Under the pieces are notes generated by a model. The model saw nothing but the letters and a program-made list of their open reading frames with translations. It did not search any database and was not told where the DNA came from. 22,354 nucleotides of DNA from HGM12998 sp900756495 (GTDB lineage: Bacteria > Bacillota > Clostridia > Oscillospirales > Oscillospiraceae): NCBI GenBank assembly GCA_958477305.1, contig CAUEFI010000029.1:1-22354 (forward strand), read 5' to 3'. The translations under genes were made by a program, and so were the position numbers. Shown here one piece after another: positions 1 through 8,276 of this stretch (positions are counted from its first letter, which is position 1; each line of letters begins with the position of its first letter).

Positions 1-2
1 CT

Positions 3-2756
3 CTGGGCTACCGCAGCGACATCGAGGGCCTGACCGGCGCCGGCTGGGACCTGAACACCGACACCCTGGCCAACAAGATCGGCCTGTACGACGGGCTGGA
101 TCACATCACCCCCTCCAGCGGTCTGACCCGCGACGACACCGCCCAGCTGGTGTACAACGGCGTGCAGGCTCAGGAGGTTGAGTACCGCAACAACTACGGC
201 GAATACTCCGGCGTCATCTACGCCCAGGACAACGGCACCATGCTGGCCAACCGCTTCAACGTGCTGAAGGTCACCGGCATCGCCGTTGCCAATGAGAAGA
301 AGACTCTGGACTCCGCCAACTACAACACCACCAAGGACGGCGAGGGCCGCATCAATGTGACCGCCGTCTCCGGCTACACTACCGTGCCCTCCTCCCTGGC
401 CTCCAACCCCGCCTTCAAGGTGTCCATGAGCGACGACCTCTTGGGCCAGGAAGTTGTGCTTTACGTCAAGTTCCTGAACAACCTCTCTCCCAACGCCGTC
501 AACTCCACCGTGATGGGCTACCCCATCCTCACCGACAACAACGTGGTTGTGGAGACCACCGGCCGCCTGAAGGACACCGACGCCGTGAAGTCCGCCCTGC
601 GGGCTGAGGGCATCGCCATGCCCACCGCCGGCACTGCTGATGCCATCCAGTACACCTCCGGCAACGTGGGCCATGCTGCCAGCAACGGCGTGCAGGCCAC
701 TGCCGGCGTGAAGCAGCGCTTTATCGACAACGACGGCGACGGCATTGTCGAGCTCATCATCCAGGAGACCCCCGCTCTGGCCAAGGTCAACGCCATCAAC
801 AACTCCGGCGAGACCATCACCTTCTCTTCCCCCATCGGCGCGCAGGACTTTGCCGACGTGGTGGGCTATGAGGATATGGCCAAGAACGACTATGTCCTGA
901 TCGTCAAATACGACGACGACAAGTACTATGTCACCGAGGCTGAGACCGTCGAGGCCGAGGTCACCGCTTACACCCCCGGCACCGTTCCCAGCATCACCGC
1001 CGGCGGCGAGAAGTACGTGCTGGGCGCCGGCGCCAACCTGTCCGACGCGCTGCGCACCTTCGACAACAGCCTGATCGGCAACACCTACACCCTGTACCTG
1101 GATAACCACGGCAACATCCTGGGCCACAAGCTGGTAGAGTCCGCCGTGTCCAACTACGCCGTTGTGCTGGGCGCCAGCGTCTCTGGTAATGCCGCCATGG
1201 GCTATGAGGCCCGCGTGAAGGTTCTGCTGGCTGACGGCACCAAGGCCACCTATGACGTGGATCTGAACAACTCCGCCGTGAAGCTGGGCCTGGCCGCTGC
1301 TTCCGCCACTGACTCCGCCAAGGAGGCCGCTATTGTTACCAGTGCTTGGTTTGATACCTCCACCTCCGGCGGCAGCGCAGGCACGTCGCTGGCCAACCAC
1401 CTCTTCAGCTATACCTTGGACGAGGACAGCGTCATCACCCTGTGTAATCCTCACACTGTGAACAGCGCCTACACCACCGCTGTCTTTACTGCGAACCAGA
1501 CCCTGAGCAAGTCCACTGCTACCTATGGTTCCGATCAGGGCAGCGTAGTTGCTGACGACACCACCGTCTTCTTCCTGGCCAACAAGAACGCTGCTGGTGC
1601 CATTACTGGTTACAGCGTGGTGGAGGGCCTGAGCAAGATGTCCTCCGCCGGCCTGTCCGCCGATGGTTCCAACGCTGGCCAGGTTGTCTACTATGTAGCC
1701 CCCGGCACCTCCACCAAGGCCGCCAAGGCCATTTGGGTGGAGTTGGCCAACAACACCAGCTACTCCTCTAGCGCCAGCTATGCCTACATCAGCGGCGGCT
1801 ACACCGAGACCTCTGACGGCGGCACACCCATCTACACTTACCCTGTGGTCTTCGAGGACGGCACTGTGGGCACCCTGTCCTCCAAGAGCAGCAACGGCGT
1901 GAAGGAGTCCGTCATGAAGTACACCCTGGACTCCAAGGGCTACGCCACCTTCGCTACCGACGCCTACACCCAGGTCAGCAGCCGCGTGGACTACCTGGGC
2001 AACGGCTCCGTCTCCCTGGCTAACAAGGACACCAACGACTTCTACAAGAGCCTGGTCCTGGGTTCCGACGCCGCCGTCTGGAACGTGGAGGACACCAAGA
2101 ACGTCTATGAGACCACCGTCTCCGAGAACGACGTGGTCGCCATCGTGACCGACTCCACCACCGGCGCCATCAAGACCGTGTTCATCTATGACACCATGCT
2201 GGGCGACATGACCAACGACGTGGTTGTCACCGGCATTGCTGAGGGCAGCACTTCGCTGAGCTTTACCCCCGGCGCCGACCAGACTGTTTCCATCAAGGTG
2301 AACGGTACTGAGGTTGTCAAGTCTGAGCCCGCCGAGGGCCGCACCACTGTGAGCAAGACCATCGCTGCGCTCGCGGTAGGCGACAAGGTCGTGGTCACTA
2401 TCTCCGAGGACAACAAGGATACCCGTACCATGACTTATGTTGTGGCCGCTGCCCCTCGGTATACCGTGAATACCCCTTCTGCTGTGTCCGCTGAGGGCAA
2501 CAAGGGCGCTTACAGCGTGACTCTCTCCGCGACCGCTGATCTTCTCGAGGGTGCCAGCGTCGAAGTAACTGTGAACTGCACCACACTGCCTACCAGCGGC
2601 ACCGACACTATCACCGTAACGGGTACTGGGATTGACGGCGCTAGCTCGATCAGCGTTGCAAACGACGGTGCTACCGGCGAGCAGGCCACTAAGATTACCT
2701 TTACGATGCCTGGCGCAAATATTACCGATCTCGCGCTCAGCGTCACCAACGCCTAA
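3..2756 (+). CDS. S-layer homology (SLH) domain surface protein, 5' truncated by window edge
   Basis: The reading frame is open from base 3 and ends at TAA 2754-2756, giving about 917 residues; the start lies outside the window. The first ~55 residues look like the end of an SLH repeat (LGYRSDIEGLTGAGWDLNTD, then a TRDDTAQLVYNGV segment). SLH repeats hold a protein on secondary cell wall polymer. The remainder is Ala/Gly/Ser/Thr/Val-rich, almost free of cysteine, and made of beta-rich stretches with no catalytic motif that I recognise. The last ~190 residues look like two Ig-like or bacterial surface-repeat modules (around TPGADQTVSIKVNGTEVV and around the final PSAVSAEGNKGAYSV). No LPXTG motif is present. 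C-ending codons dominate (AAC, GGC, ATC), as expected for a very abundant protein, and T-ending codons rise toward the C-terminus. It is probably an S-layer or major surface protein. A terminator follows directly. Confidence 0.85.
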   Translation: MGYRSDIEGLTGAGWDLNTDTLANKIGLYDGLDHITPSSGLTRDDTAQLVYNGVQAQEVEYRNNYGEYSGVIYAQDNGTMLANRFNVLKVTGIAVANEKKTLDSANYNTTKDGEGRINVTAVSGYTTVPSSLASNPAFKVSMSDDLLGQEVVLYVKFLNNLSPNAVNSTVMGYPILTDNNVVVETTGRLKDTDAVKSALRAEGIAMPTAGTADAIQYTSGNVGHAASNGVQATAGVKQRFIDNDGDGIVELIIQETPALAKVNAINNSGETITFSSPIGAQDFADVVGYEDMAKNDYVLIVKYDDDKYYVTEAETVEAEVTAYTPGTVPSITAGGEKYVLGAGANLSDALRTFDNSLIGNTYTLYLDNHGNILGHKLVESAVSNYAVVLGASVSGNAAMGYEARVKVLLADGTKATYDVDLNNSAVKLGLAAASATDSAKEAAIVTSAWFDTSTSGGSAGTSLANHLFSYTLDEDSVITLCNPHTVNSAYTTAVFTANQTLSKSTATYGSDQGSVVADDTTVFFLANKNAAGAITGYSVVEGLSKMSSAGLSADGSNAGQVVYYVAPGTSTKAAKAIWVELANNTSYSSSASYAYISGGYTETSDGGTPIYTYPVVFEDGTVGTLSSKSSNGVKESVMKYTLDSKGYATFATDAYTQVSSRVDYLGNGSVSLANKDTNDFYKSLVLGSDAAVWNVEDTKNVYETTVSENDVVAIVTDSTTGAIKTVFIYDTMLGDMTNDVVVTGIAEGSTSLSFTPGADQTVSIKVNGTEVVKSEPAEGRTTVSKTIAALAVGDKVVVTISEDNKDTRTMTYVVAAAPRYTVNTPSAVSAEGNKGAYSVTLSATADLLEGASVEVTVNCTTLPTSGTDTITVTGTGIDGASSISVANDGATGEQATKITFTMPGANITDLALSVTNA

Positions 2757-2785
2757 TTAGCTTAATTTCCCTTAAATATTGAGCG

Positions 2786-2823
2786 AAGAAGCTCCCCGGG
2801 GCCGCCGCCCCGGGGAGCTTCTT
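2786..2823 (+). terminator. Rho-independent terminator of the SLH surface protein gene
   Basis: There is a perfect 17-bp stem, arms 2786-2802 and 2807-2823, with a 4-base loop. It is followed by the T-rich stretch CTTTCTTTAT and lies 29 bases after the stop codon. Confidence 0.9.
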
Positions 2824-2858
2824 TCTTTATATTCAGGAGTACAGAGCCCTGCTGTCAA

Positions 2859-2905
2859 AAAGTTCCCCGCATCTGCATCGCCACGATGCAGATGCGGGGA
2901 ACTTT
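2859..2905 (-). terminator. Terminator of the phosphohexomutase gene (minus strand)
   Basis: There is a perfect 22-bp stem, arms 2859-2880 and 2884-2905, with a 3-base loop. Read on the minus strand it is followed by a short T run (the hairpin end plus TTGAC), and it begins 12 bases after the stop codon of the minus-strand phosphohexomutase gene. On the plus strand it would back up the terminator at 2786-2823. Confidence 0.85.
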
Positions 2906-2917
2906 ACATCCATCCAT

Positions 2918-4645
2918 TTACTTTTTCAGCGTCTCGGCCCAGGCGGCATACCGGGCCACCTTGGCGGCGCACTCGTCCCTGGTCTCCCCATTGGCCAGGA
3001 TGTAGACCTTGACCTTGGGCTCGGTACCCGAGGGGCGGACGATGAGGCTGGTACCGTCGGAGAGTTCGTACCGCAGGACATTGGAGCCGGTGAGCTCCAT
3101 GCGGCTTACCGCGCCGGTGCCGGTATCCACCACGGATCCGTCCTGGTAGTCCTTGCGCTGGAGGACCTTCACTCCGGCGATCTCGGCCGGGGGATCAGCC
3201 CGCAGGCCGGACATGAGGGCTGCCATCTTCCGCAGGCCGTCCAGACCGGGCATCACCAGATTGATGGTCTTTTCGTCATAGTAGCCGTACTTCTCGTAGA
3301 GCTTCTGGAGGGCGTCGTACAGGGTCATGCCCTGCCCGTCGTACCAGGCGGCCATCTCGGTGAGGGCCATCGCCGCGGTGACCGCGTCCTTATCCCGGAC
3401 GTAGTCGCCCAGCATATAGCCGTAGGACTCCTCATAGGAGAAGATGACCTTGCCCTCGCCGGCCTCCTCCAGCCTGTCCTTTTTCTCGGCCAGGAACTTA
3501 AATCCGGTAAAGGTGTCGAAACACTTCAGGCCGTTGACTTCGGCCACCTTGCGGGCCATCTCGGTGGTGACGATGGTCTTGAGGGCCACAGGACGCTCCG
3601 GCATGGTGCCGGTGCGCCGCTTGGCTCCAATCAGGTAGTCCAGCAGGAGGACGCCGGTCTGGTTGCCCGAGATAACTACGTAGTCTCCGCCGGCAGTCCG
3701 GACCATAATGCCCACCCGGTCGGCGTCGGGGTCGGAGCCCAGAATGAAATCAGCCCCTACCTGTCTGGCCAGTTCCACCGCAAGGGCGAAGCCCTCCGGG
3801 TTTTCCGGATTGGGGGAGGCCACGGTGGGGAAGTCGCCGTCAATGACCATCTGCTCGGGCACACAGAAGACATGCTTCATGCCTAAGCGCTTGAGGGCTT
3901 CCGGAATCAGGAGATATCCGGTGCCGTGGAAGGGTGTATACACCATCTTGAAGCTGCCGGCCACCCTGGCCACTGCCTCCCGGTCGATGGCCTGCCCCAT
4001 CACCAGGGCGAGAAACTTCTCGTCGGTCTCGGAGCCCATGACGGTGATGATCCCCGCCTTTACCGCCTCGTCGTAGTCCATGCGCCTGATAGACGTGAAC
4101 AGATCCAGCTCGGCCATCTTTTTGGCGACGGCGCCGGCGTGCTGGGGAGGAAGCTGTGCGCCGTCCTGCCAGTAGACCTTATAGCCGTTGTACTCCTTGG
4201 GGTTGTGGCTGGCCGTGACATTCACTCCGGCGATGCAGCCATATTCCCGCACAGCGAAGGAGAGTTCCGGAGTAGGGCGCAGAGACTCGAAAATCCGCAC
4301 AGGGATTCCGTTCCCAGCCATGACGCAGGCGGTCTCCCGGGCAAACTCCTGGGAGTGATTGCGGCAGTCGTAGCATACCGCGACGCCTCTGGCGGCGGCC
4401 TGTGGCCCCTCCTCCAGAATGACCTCGGCGAAAGCCTGGGTCGCATGGCGGACAACATGAATATTCATATTGTGCAGTCCTGTGCACATAGTCCCCCTCA
4501 GTCCGGCGGTGCCAAACTCCAGGGGGGCAAAAAAGCGGCCCTCGATTTCCTTTTCGTCGCCCTGAATGGCCTCCAGCTCGGCCCGTTCGGCCTCAGACAG
4601 CGCGGGGCTCGCCAGCCAAGCCTCATACACATCCCGATAGTTCAT
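2918..4645 (-). CDS. Alpha-D-phosphohexomutase (phosphoglucomutase/phosphomannomutase)
   Basis: The product is about 575 residues and belongs to the phosphohexomutase superfamily, which interconverts hexose 1- and 6-phosphates through a phosphoserine and supplies sugar nucleotides for wall polymers. The signatures occur in order: active-site serine loop TASHNPKEYNGYK (residues ~144-156, Ser146), metal-binding DPDADR (~305-310), sugar-binding EESYGY (~405-410) and phosphate-binding RPSGTEPK (~537-544). Length and motifs match the PgcA-type bacterial enzymes. I chose the ATG at 4645 because GGAGGAG (4652-4658) sits at ideal distance before it; an in-frame TTG at 4660 would overlap that ribosome binding site. 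The gene has its own promoter and terminator, so it appears monocistronic. Glucose versus mannose preference cannot be read from the motifs. Confidence 0.95.
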   Translation of the reverse strand: MNYRDVYEAWLASPALSEAERAELEAIQGDEKEIEGRFFAPLEFGTAGLRGTMCTGLHNMNIHVVRHATQAFAEVILEEGPQAAARGVAVCYDCRNHSQEFARETACVMAGNGIPVRIFESLRPTPELSFAVREYGCIAGVNVTASHNPKEYNGYKVYWQDGAQLPPQHAGAVAKKMAELDLFTSIRRMDYDEAVKAGIITVMGSETDEKFLALVMGQAIDREAVARVAGSFKMVYTPFHGTGYLLIPEALKRLGMKHVFCVPEQMVIDGDFPTVASPNPENPEGFALAVELARQVGADFILGSDPDADRVGIMVRTAGGDYVVISGNQTGVLLLDYLIGAKRRTGTMPERPVALKTIVTTEMARKVAEVNGLKCFDTFTGFKFLAEKKDRLEEAGEGKVIFSYEESYGYMLGDYVRDKDAVTAAMALTEMAAWYDGQGMTLYDALQKLYEKYGYYDEKTINLVMPGLDGLRKMAALMSGLRADPPAEIAGVKVLQRKDYQDGSVVDTGTGAVSRMELTGSNVLRYELSDGTSLIVRPSGTEPKVKVYILANGETRDECAAKVARYAAWAETLKK

Positions 4646-4692
4646 GGGAATCTCCTCCAATTAACAATTTTTGCAGGGTAGGCGCCGCATCT

Positions 4693-4721
4693 ATTATAGC
4701 ACTAAATTGCCAAAATTTCCA
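4693..4721 (-). promoter_or_regulatory. Promoter of the phosphohexomutase gene
   Basis: On the minus strand, TGGAAA (4716-4721) and TATAAT (4693-4698) are separated by 17 bases. The -10 box is perfect and the -35 box matches 4 of 6. The leader is about 40 bases. Confidence 0.65.
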
Positions 4722-4759
4722 TTCCTTCACCCAAAGAATTTCGACACAATATACAGGGC

Positions 4760-5242
4760 CTATTTGTGATAACCGGATCCCTCGCCGATTTTAAAGGCCC
4801 GGTAGAGCTGCTCCAGAAGCATAACCCTGGCCAGATGATGGGGGAAGGTCATGGGGGACATGGACAGGCGGAGTTCGGCACGGGCCTTCAGGGCAGGGGA
4901 CATCCCATAGGATCCGCCAATCAAAAAGGCCAGCGAGCTTCTGCCCGTCCCGGCCCATCCCTCTATCCGGGCAGCCAGCTCCTCACTGGAGAGCAGCTTC
5001 CCCTCCACGCACAGGGCCGTTACTGCCGCGCCCTTCGGAATCCGGGCGGCCGCCAGCTCCCCCTCTTTTTCCAGCGCCGCCGCAATTTGGGCCTGGGAGG
5101 GATTCTGGGGCAGGCGCTCCTCGGGCAGCTCCGTAACGGCCAGCCTGCAGTAACCCGACAACCGCTTGACATACTCCGCCGCGGCGTCTGTATAAAATTT
5201 CTCTTTCAACTTTCCGACGCAGAGGATTTGAACTGTAATCAC
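4760..5242 (-). CDS. rlmH: 23S rRNA pseudouridine-1915 N3-methyltransferase RlmH
   Basis: The 160-residue protein matches the RlmH (SPOUT class) family over its whole length: N-terminus MITVQILCVGKLKEKFY, the SAM-site loop FLIGGSYGM near residue 107, and the family C-terminal signature around LSMSPMTFPHHLARVMLLEQ and YRAFKIGEGSGYHK. The enzyme methylates pseudouridine 1915 in helix 69 of 23S rRNA on 70S ribosomes. The GTG start at 5242 has GGGAG just upstream, and its GTGA overlaps the stop codon of the preceding gene by four bases, so translation is probably coupled. The proline usual near the C-terminus (GEPYHK-like) is replaced by Gly here (GSGYHK). I see no clear terminator after the gene. 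Confidence 0.96.
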   Translation of the reverse strand: MITVQILCVGKLKEKFYTDAAAEYVKRLSGYCRLAVTELPEERLPQNPSQAQIAAALEKEGELAAARIPKGAAVTALCVEGKLLSSEELAARIEGWAGTGRSSLAFLIGGSYGMSPALKARAELRLSMSPMTFPHHLARVMLLEQLYRAFKIGEGSGYHK

Positions 5243-5889
5243 AGGTGCTCCCTCCCGGAAAATTTATCAAAATGGATCCGCACATACTGAGATATAGCCT
5301 CCTGCAGGACAGGCAGCCGCTGCCCAAACCAGGCGCACTGCCCGGTGCCCTCCTTCTCGCCCAGCGCGCGGAGGTACTGGAGCTTGCGTCCCTCCTCAAA
5401 ACAGCCTACAGCAGAGAGCCGGTCGCAGATGACATCGGCCAGCTCCTTACTCATATCCAGGAAGTGGCTCCAGTCCCCCTCGCCGGCACAGGCCTCCGCC
5501 ATCCGGATAAAGAGATAGAGGGGCATGAGCCAACTCAAAAACGGAGATGCCCCTGGGGCAGTATGCCGCCCGAGAAACCGCCGGAGGGCCCCCGCATCCC
5601 GATCCGTCTCAGGAAAGAACAGGCCATAATAGGGATCCAGACGCCCCTTCAGCCAGAGCCAGTTTACATCCTCAACACGATCCGCCATGGGTGTGCGGAG
5701 CGACCAGAGCACACAAAAGAGCAGCCCGGCAGCCAGCCAGCTCAGGCCCGCGCCGATCAGCCCCACCACCAGCTCTGACGCCTGTTCTCTGCCAAAGGCC
5801 CAGTACAGGATGAGCGCACCGGCGGCGGCCAGCAGAATGCCCGCCGCCCCCAGAGGATATTTCAGGCTCCACTTCTTGATCCCTTTCAT
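5239..5889 (-). CDS. Uncharacterised membrane protein between walJ-like and rlmH genes
   Basis: I do not recognise the family. The product is about 216 residues with two predicted N-terminal membrane helices (~11-31, ~40-62), then a mostly helical, charged cytosolic or external domain (~65-216) rich in Leu, Arg, Asp and Trp. No catalytic motif is evident. I chose the ATG at 5889 because it follows the upstream gene's stop with one base between (TGA-A-ATG) and is preceded by a GGGG stretch; an in-frame TTG at 5904 would overlap the upstream gene. It overlaps rlmH by four bases, so it belongs to the walJ-like/rlmH operon. In Bacillus subtilis a protease gene (htrC) sits at this position; this protein has no HtrA-type features, so it is a replacement and not a homologue. 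Confidence 0.8.
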   Translation of the reverse strand: MKGIKKWSLKYPLGAAGILLAAAGALILYWAFGREQASELVVGLIGAGLSWLAAGLLFCVLWSLRTPMADRVEDVNWLWLKGRLDPYYGLFFPETDRDAGALRRFLGRHTAPGASPFLSWLMPLYLFIRMAEACAGEGDWSHFLDMSKELADVICDRLSAVGCFEEGRKLQYLRALGEKEGTGQCAWFGQRLPVLQEAISQYVRIHFDKFSGREHL

Positions 5890-5890
5890 T

Positions 5891-6688
5891 TCACCCCACT
5901 GCAATCCGGCGTCCCGGTTCGCTCCTGGGGGCCACCTCCAGCATCACATCCCTGCCGGGGACAGCTCCGCTCCGCTCCAGGACGGCTGAGACAGCTCCAT
6001 AGGCCCGACCCGGCGTATTGTTCTCATGGGACAGGTGGGCCAGCACCACGGAACACGCGCCCCCCTCCACCGCCTCCAGTGCCAGCGCGGCCCCGGCCTC
6101 ATTGGACAGGTGTCCCCGATCTCCGAGAATACGCTCTTTCAGGAAATAGGGATAGGGCCCGGAACGGACCCACTCCTCGTCGTGGTTTGCTTCGCACACC
6201 AGCAGGTCAACTCCCCGGATGCCGTTCCGGACATCCTCGGTAACACAGCCCAGGTCCGTGACCACAGCCGCCTTGTGCGCGCCGTCAGAGACGGTATAAC
6301 CTGCGCTTTCCGCCGTATCATGAGGCGTGGAAAAGGTTCCCACCTCCAGCTCTCCCAGCGCAAAACGCCCGCCGGGGCGAAAGGGGCGGACCAGCTCGTC
6401 CAGAAAGGCAATGCGGTAACAGAGCTGACGGGCGGTACCCCGGCTGGCGTAGACCGGCAGCCGGAGCTGTTTGGTCAGCGTTGCAAGGCCGCAGATATGG
6501 TCGGTATGCTCGTGCGTAATGAGCACGCCGGAAAGCTCCGGCGGCTCCAGCCCCAAATCCCGCAGGCTCCTGCAGATGCGCCGGGCCGAAATCCCGGCGT
6601 CAATCAGAATGTGTGTGTGCCCGTCGGTCACCAGCGTGCAGTTGCCGCTGGAGCCGCTGGCAAGGGTACACAGCTCCAGCAAGTTCAT
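5891..6688 (-). CDS. WalJ/YycJ-like metallo-beta-lactamase-fold hydrolase
   Basis: The 265-residue protein has the YycJ/WalJ-type start (LCTLASGSSGNCTLV) and the metal-binding motif THEHTDH at residues 58-64, followed by later metal-ligand regions (VVTDLG near 140, CEANHD near 165, and HLSHEN near 220). The family is a dinuclear metal hydrolase linked to the WalRK cell-wall regulon and to coordination of division with replication; some members show nuclease activity. The ATG at 6688 agrees with the conserved family start; a GGGAG lies unusually close (2 bases). Downstream come the small membrane protein and rlmH, matching the walJ-to-rlmH synteny of many Firmicutes but without walRKHI. MurA lies upstream on the same strand. 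Confidence 0.9.
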   Translation of the reverse strand: MNLLELCTLASGSSGNCTLVTDGHTHILIDAGISARRICRSLRDLGLEPPELSGVLITHEHTDHICGLATLTKQLRLPVYASRGTARQLCYRIAFLDELVRPFRPGGRFALGELEVGTFSTPHDTAESAGYTVSDGAHKAAVVTDLGCVTEDVRNGIRGVDLLVCEANHDEEWVRSGPYPYFLKERILGDRGHLSNEAGAALALEAVEGGACSVVLAHLSHENNTPGRAYGAVSAVLERSGAVPGRDVMLEVAPRSEPGRRIAVG

Positions 6689-6726
6689 CGCTCCCTATGT
6701 ATGATTCGATATGGAACAGATACAGC

Positions 6727-6759
6727 AGACGGGCGGCGGCAATGTGCCGCCGCCCGTCT
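6727..6759 (-). other. GC-rich hairpin between murA and the walJ-like gene
   Basis: There is a perfect 15-bp stem (arms 6727-6741 and 6745-6759) with a 3-base loop, just after the murA stop. No T run follows on either strand, so it may be a weak terminator, an mRNA end-protecting hairpin or an attenuator inside the operon. Confidence 0.6.
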
Positions 6760-6763
6760 TACG

Positions 6764-8056
6764 CTATCCTACCTGGGCCTTTTCTTCCCGTTCCGGAGTG
6801 ACAACCACGCGGATATCGGCCCCTACGCCGGAGAGCTTGCGGACAATATCCTCATAGCCCCGCTCAATATGGTAGATACAGTCAATTTCCGTCGTGCCCT
6901 GCGCGGCCAGACCGGCAATCACCATAGCGGCTCCGGCCCGCAGGTCACAGGCGCGGATACGGGCGCCCGTCAGCTTCTCTACGCCTTCAATCACGGCAAT
7001 CTTGCCGTCTACCTGGATCTGGGCCCCCATGCGGCGGAACTCGTCCACATAGCGGTAACGGTTGTCCCAAACCCCCTCGGTAAGGACGCTGGTTCCCTCC
7101 GCCATGCACAAAATGGCGGCAATCTGAGGCTGCATATCGGTGGGGAAGCCGGGATAGGGAAGGGTCTTGACATTGGTGCGAGTCAGCTTGCCGCAGCGGC
7201 GGACCAGCACGGCATCGTCGCGCTCCTCCACCTCCACCCCCATCTCCAGCAACTTGGCTGTGATGCACTCAAGATGCTTGGGAATGACGTTCTGAATCAG
7301 GACCTCGCCCCCGGCCGCAGCCACGGCCGCCATATAGGTGCCCGCTTCAATCTGGTCGGGGATGATGGAATAGGAGCCGCCGGAGAGGCGGTTTACCCCA
7401 CGAATTTTGATCACGTCGGTGCCGGCGCCCATGATGTCGGCTCCCATGGAGTTTAGAAAATTGGCCAGATCCACCACATGGGGCTCCTTGGCGGCGTTTT
7501 CAATCACCGTCATGCCATCGGCCAGGACGGCCGCCAGCATGATATTCATGGTAGCGCCCACCGAGACCATATCCAGGTAGACCTGCGAACCGACCATACG
7601 GCCATTTTTAGCCTGGGCGTAAATAAACCCGCCCCGTACGTCTACCTCGGCCCCCATGGCCACAAACCCTTTGATGTGCTGATCAATGGGCCGGCCGCCG
7701 AAGTCACAGCCGCCGGGAGGAGGCACCTCGGCTGAACCAAAGCGGCTCAGCAGCGCTCCGATCAGATAGTAGGAGGCCCGGATCTTCCGGGCCAGCTCAT
7801 CAGGAACCCTGGCGTTGCGGATATGGGAGCAATCAATATCCACCGTGGTGCGGTTTACCGTGCGCACATCGGCGCCCAGCTCCTGAAGAATGTTCAGGAT
7901 CAGCGTCACATCGCTGATCTGAGGTATATTTTCAATCCGGCAGACACCGTCCACCAGCAGAGCGGCGGGAATGATGGCCACCGCCGCGTTCTTCGCTCCG
8001 CTGATGTCGATCTCACCGTGAAGCGGCTTTCCGCCGTGAATCACATATTTCGTCAA
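6764..8056 (-). CDS. murA: UDP-N-acetylglucosamine 1-carboxyvinyltransferase MurA
   Basis: The 430-residue protein matches MurA end to end. It catalyses the first committed step of peptidoglycan synthesis, transfer of enolpyruvate from PEP to UDP-GlcNAc. The N-terminal substrate site GEIDISGAKNAA (residues ~14-25) contains the conserved Lys-Asn pair (22-23). The active-site loop PPGGCDFGGRPIDQHI places the catalytic and fosfomycin-target cysteine at residue 117, so the enzyme should be fosfomycin sensitive at this position. The start is a TTG at 8056 with GAGGG seven bases upstream; I keep it because the family begins directly with this segment. A promoter and a structured leader precede it. 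The walJ-like gene, a membrane protein gene and rlmH follow on the same strand. Confidence 0.97.
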   Translation of the reverse strand: MTKYVIHGGKPLHGEIDISGAKNAAVAIIPAALLVDGVCRIENIPQISDVTLILNILQELGADVRTVNRTTVDIDCSHIRNARVPDELARKIRASYYLIGALLSRFGSAEVPPPGGCDFGGRPIDQHIKGFVAMGAEVDVRGGFIYAQAKNGRMVGSQVYLDMVSVGATMNIMLAAVLADGMTVIENAAKEPHVVDLANFLNSMGADIMGAGTDVIKIRGVNRLSGGSYSIIPDQIEAGTYMAAVAAAGGEVLIQNVIPKHLECITAKLLEMGVEVEERDDAVLVRRCGKLTRTNVKTLPYPGFPTDMQPQIAAILCMAEGTSVLTEGVWDNRYRYVDEFRRMGAQIQVDGKIAVIEGVEKLTGARIRACDLRAGAAMVIAGLAAQGTTEIDCIYHIERGYEDIVRKLSGVGADIRVVVTPEREEKAQVG

Positions 8057-8076
8057 CCTGCAACCCTCTATTCCTT

Positions 8077-8104
8077 CCGCCGGACGCTCTCACCCGTCCG
8101 GCGG
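8077..8104 (-). promoter_or_regulatory. Second hairpin in the murA leader
   Basis: There is a perfect 10-bp inverted repeat (8077-8086 and 8095-8104) with an 8-base loop. It lies between the terminator-like hairpin and the murA ribosome binding site. Six bases of its 3' arm (8080-8085) are complementary to 8131-8136 upstream of the terminator-like stem, so alternative pairing is possible. Confidence 0.45.
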
Positions 8105-8108
8105 TATC

Positions 8109-8131
8109 AAAAACCGAGCGAATCCGCCCGG
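8109..8131 (-). terminator. Terminator-like hairpin inside the murA 5' leader (candidate attenuator)
   Basis: Read on the minus strand, CCGGGCG and CGCTCGG form a 7-bp stem with one G-U pair and a 4-base loop, immediately followed by TTTTT. It lies about 50 bases after the expected transcription start and about 55 bases before the start codon. Confidence 0.45.
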
Positions 8132-8185
8132 TCCGGTAAATACAAAAAACAGCCGTACTGTCACAGCGCGCTTTTATACATATAC

Positions 8186-8214
8186 ATTATAGCACCCCTT
8201 CCATGTAAAATCAA
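8186..8214 (-). promoter_or_regulatory. Promoter of the murA operon
   Basis: On the minus strand, TTGATT (8209-8214) and a perfect TATAAT (8186-8191) are separated by 17 bases. The expected transcription start is near 8179, giving a leader of about 120 bases, unusually long for a gene with a simple start. Confidence 0.8.
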
Positions 8215-8276
8215 AACAATTTTACGCGGAGGCGTCGGCTATGTATAATCTATTCCATTTCACTATCCCCACTTTA

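Noticed and set aside
6026..7456. A 476-codon plus-strand open frame opposite the walJ-like and murA genes
   Set aside because: It crosses two well-supported genes and their gap, has no domain and no ribosome binding site. It is a shadow of GC-rich coding DNA.
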